A stretch of 64,000 nucleotides of DNA from Schistocephalus solidus. Lineage: Eukaryota; Platyhelminthes; Cestoda; Diphyllobothriidea; Diphyllobothriidae. The position numbers were made by a program, and so were the translations under genes. The stretch is taken from positions 62,001-126,000 of the forward strand of contig WEDG01002489.1 of assembly GCA_017591395.1 (NCBI GenBank). The letters are read 5' to 3'. The notes below the pieces were generated by a model that saw nothing but the letters and a program-made list of their open reading frames with translations, was not told where the DNA came from and did not search any database. This document shows positions 63,516 to 64,000 of the stretch, in pieces (position 1 is the first letter of the stretch; each line of letters opens with the position of its first letter).

Positions 63516-64000
63516 CTCGCTCGGTGGCTTCCATGACCCAAGTCCGATCCGCCCCATGGCTTCCTGTAGATCATCGTATCTGCACTGAAATCTACACTCT
63601 TTGTTTTCAGAGTTTCGAATCCTACCAAGTTCACCAATGGTTGGACATTTATATCAAATTAATCCTTCAAATCTAACACATGCGTTTAGCACATAACTAT
63701 AGGCTATCGTTTTCAGAGGTGAAAAAAAAATTTGTTTTGCAGGAGAAAATTATATTCTGATAAGCAGTGAGTAAATTTATTCTTTTGTAAATTTTGGGTT
63801 CCTACGGTCAAATTAAACTGCCATATGGCATATAGATCCTTCGACTACAAAAGCGTCCTGTTATTGTTTTAGCTTGTTTGAAAGACTCCTGCCTTTTAGA
63901 TCAGCGTTTATCGATCAGGTAATTAGAAATTGGTATACAAAAGCCATATTGTTTTTGAGCAGATTTATTTACGGTCAAGTAGCCCAAAATGTATGAGCGC

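Noticed and set aside
1..64000. CRISPR arrays, operons, bacterial genes
   Set aside because: No regularly spaced repeats, no long ORFs, and clear spliceosomal introns: the sequence is eukaryotic.

Overview
This is a eukaryotic, AT-rich window dominated by non-coding DNA. No long ORF exists; coding sequence appears only as short exons between AG acceptors and GT donors. The best-supported gene has many tiny exons, nearly all multiples of three and all in one phase, behind a signal-peptide exon. That is the architecture of flatworm micro-exon genes (MEGs). Together with Penelope-like retroelements, hammerhead-like repeats, tRNA-like SINE sequence and TTAGGG-like tracts, it suggests a parasitic flatworm, most likely a digenean trematode. 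The species cannot be fixed from sequence alone, and all exon models are read by eye.

Left part (1-17 kb): a ~0.9 kb repeat (about 145-1085) recurs inverted at about 16000-16945. Between 1.8 and 6.3 kb lies a paralog of the micro-exon gene (copy A). Its exons match copy B one for one, but single-base length differences in three exons break the frame, so it is a pseudogene or carries assembly errors. At 9-13.5 kb there are an isolated minus-strand candidate exon and a degraded Penelope-like endonuclease region; at 14.6-15.1 kb there is a CpG-rich, LTR- or promoter-like block.

Middle (17-36 kb): TTAGGG-like tracts, dispersed repeats and a broken Penelope-like element on the minus strand (about 19.6-21.5 kb; RT and GIY-YIG remnants). 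Then comes the intact-looking micro-exon gene copy B (22551-26370, + strand, nine coding exons, 175 aa, cysteine-free, secreted, predicted mostly helical). Exon-7-like fragments at 35.2 kb and perhaps 10.2 kb suggest further decayed family members.

Right part (36-64 kb): a two-exon Ly6/CD59-like GPI-anchored protein gene on the minus strand (47821-44713); a tRNA-like SINE (43.0 kb); a 300-bp-period direct repeat carrying degenerate hammerhead-like motifs (53.9-54.3 kb); a SINE-like repeat with a 14-bp minisatellite (57.7 kb); a 95-bp-arm near-perfect palindrome beside a (TA)n tract (59.8-60.05 kb); and one internal exon of an EGF-domain protein on the minus strand (61024-60872).

A secreted MEG-like protein and a GPI-anchored Ly6 protein are both classes that flatworm parasites place at the host interface (family knowledge). 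Nothing in the window shows that they act together.
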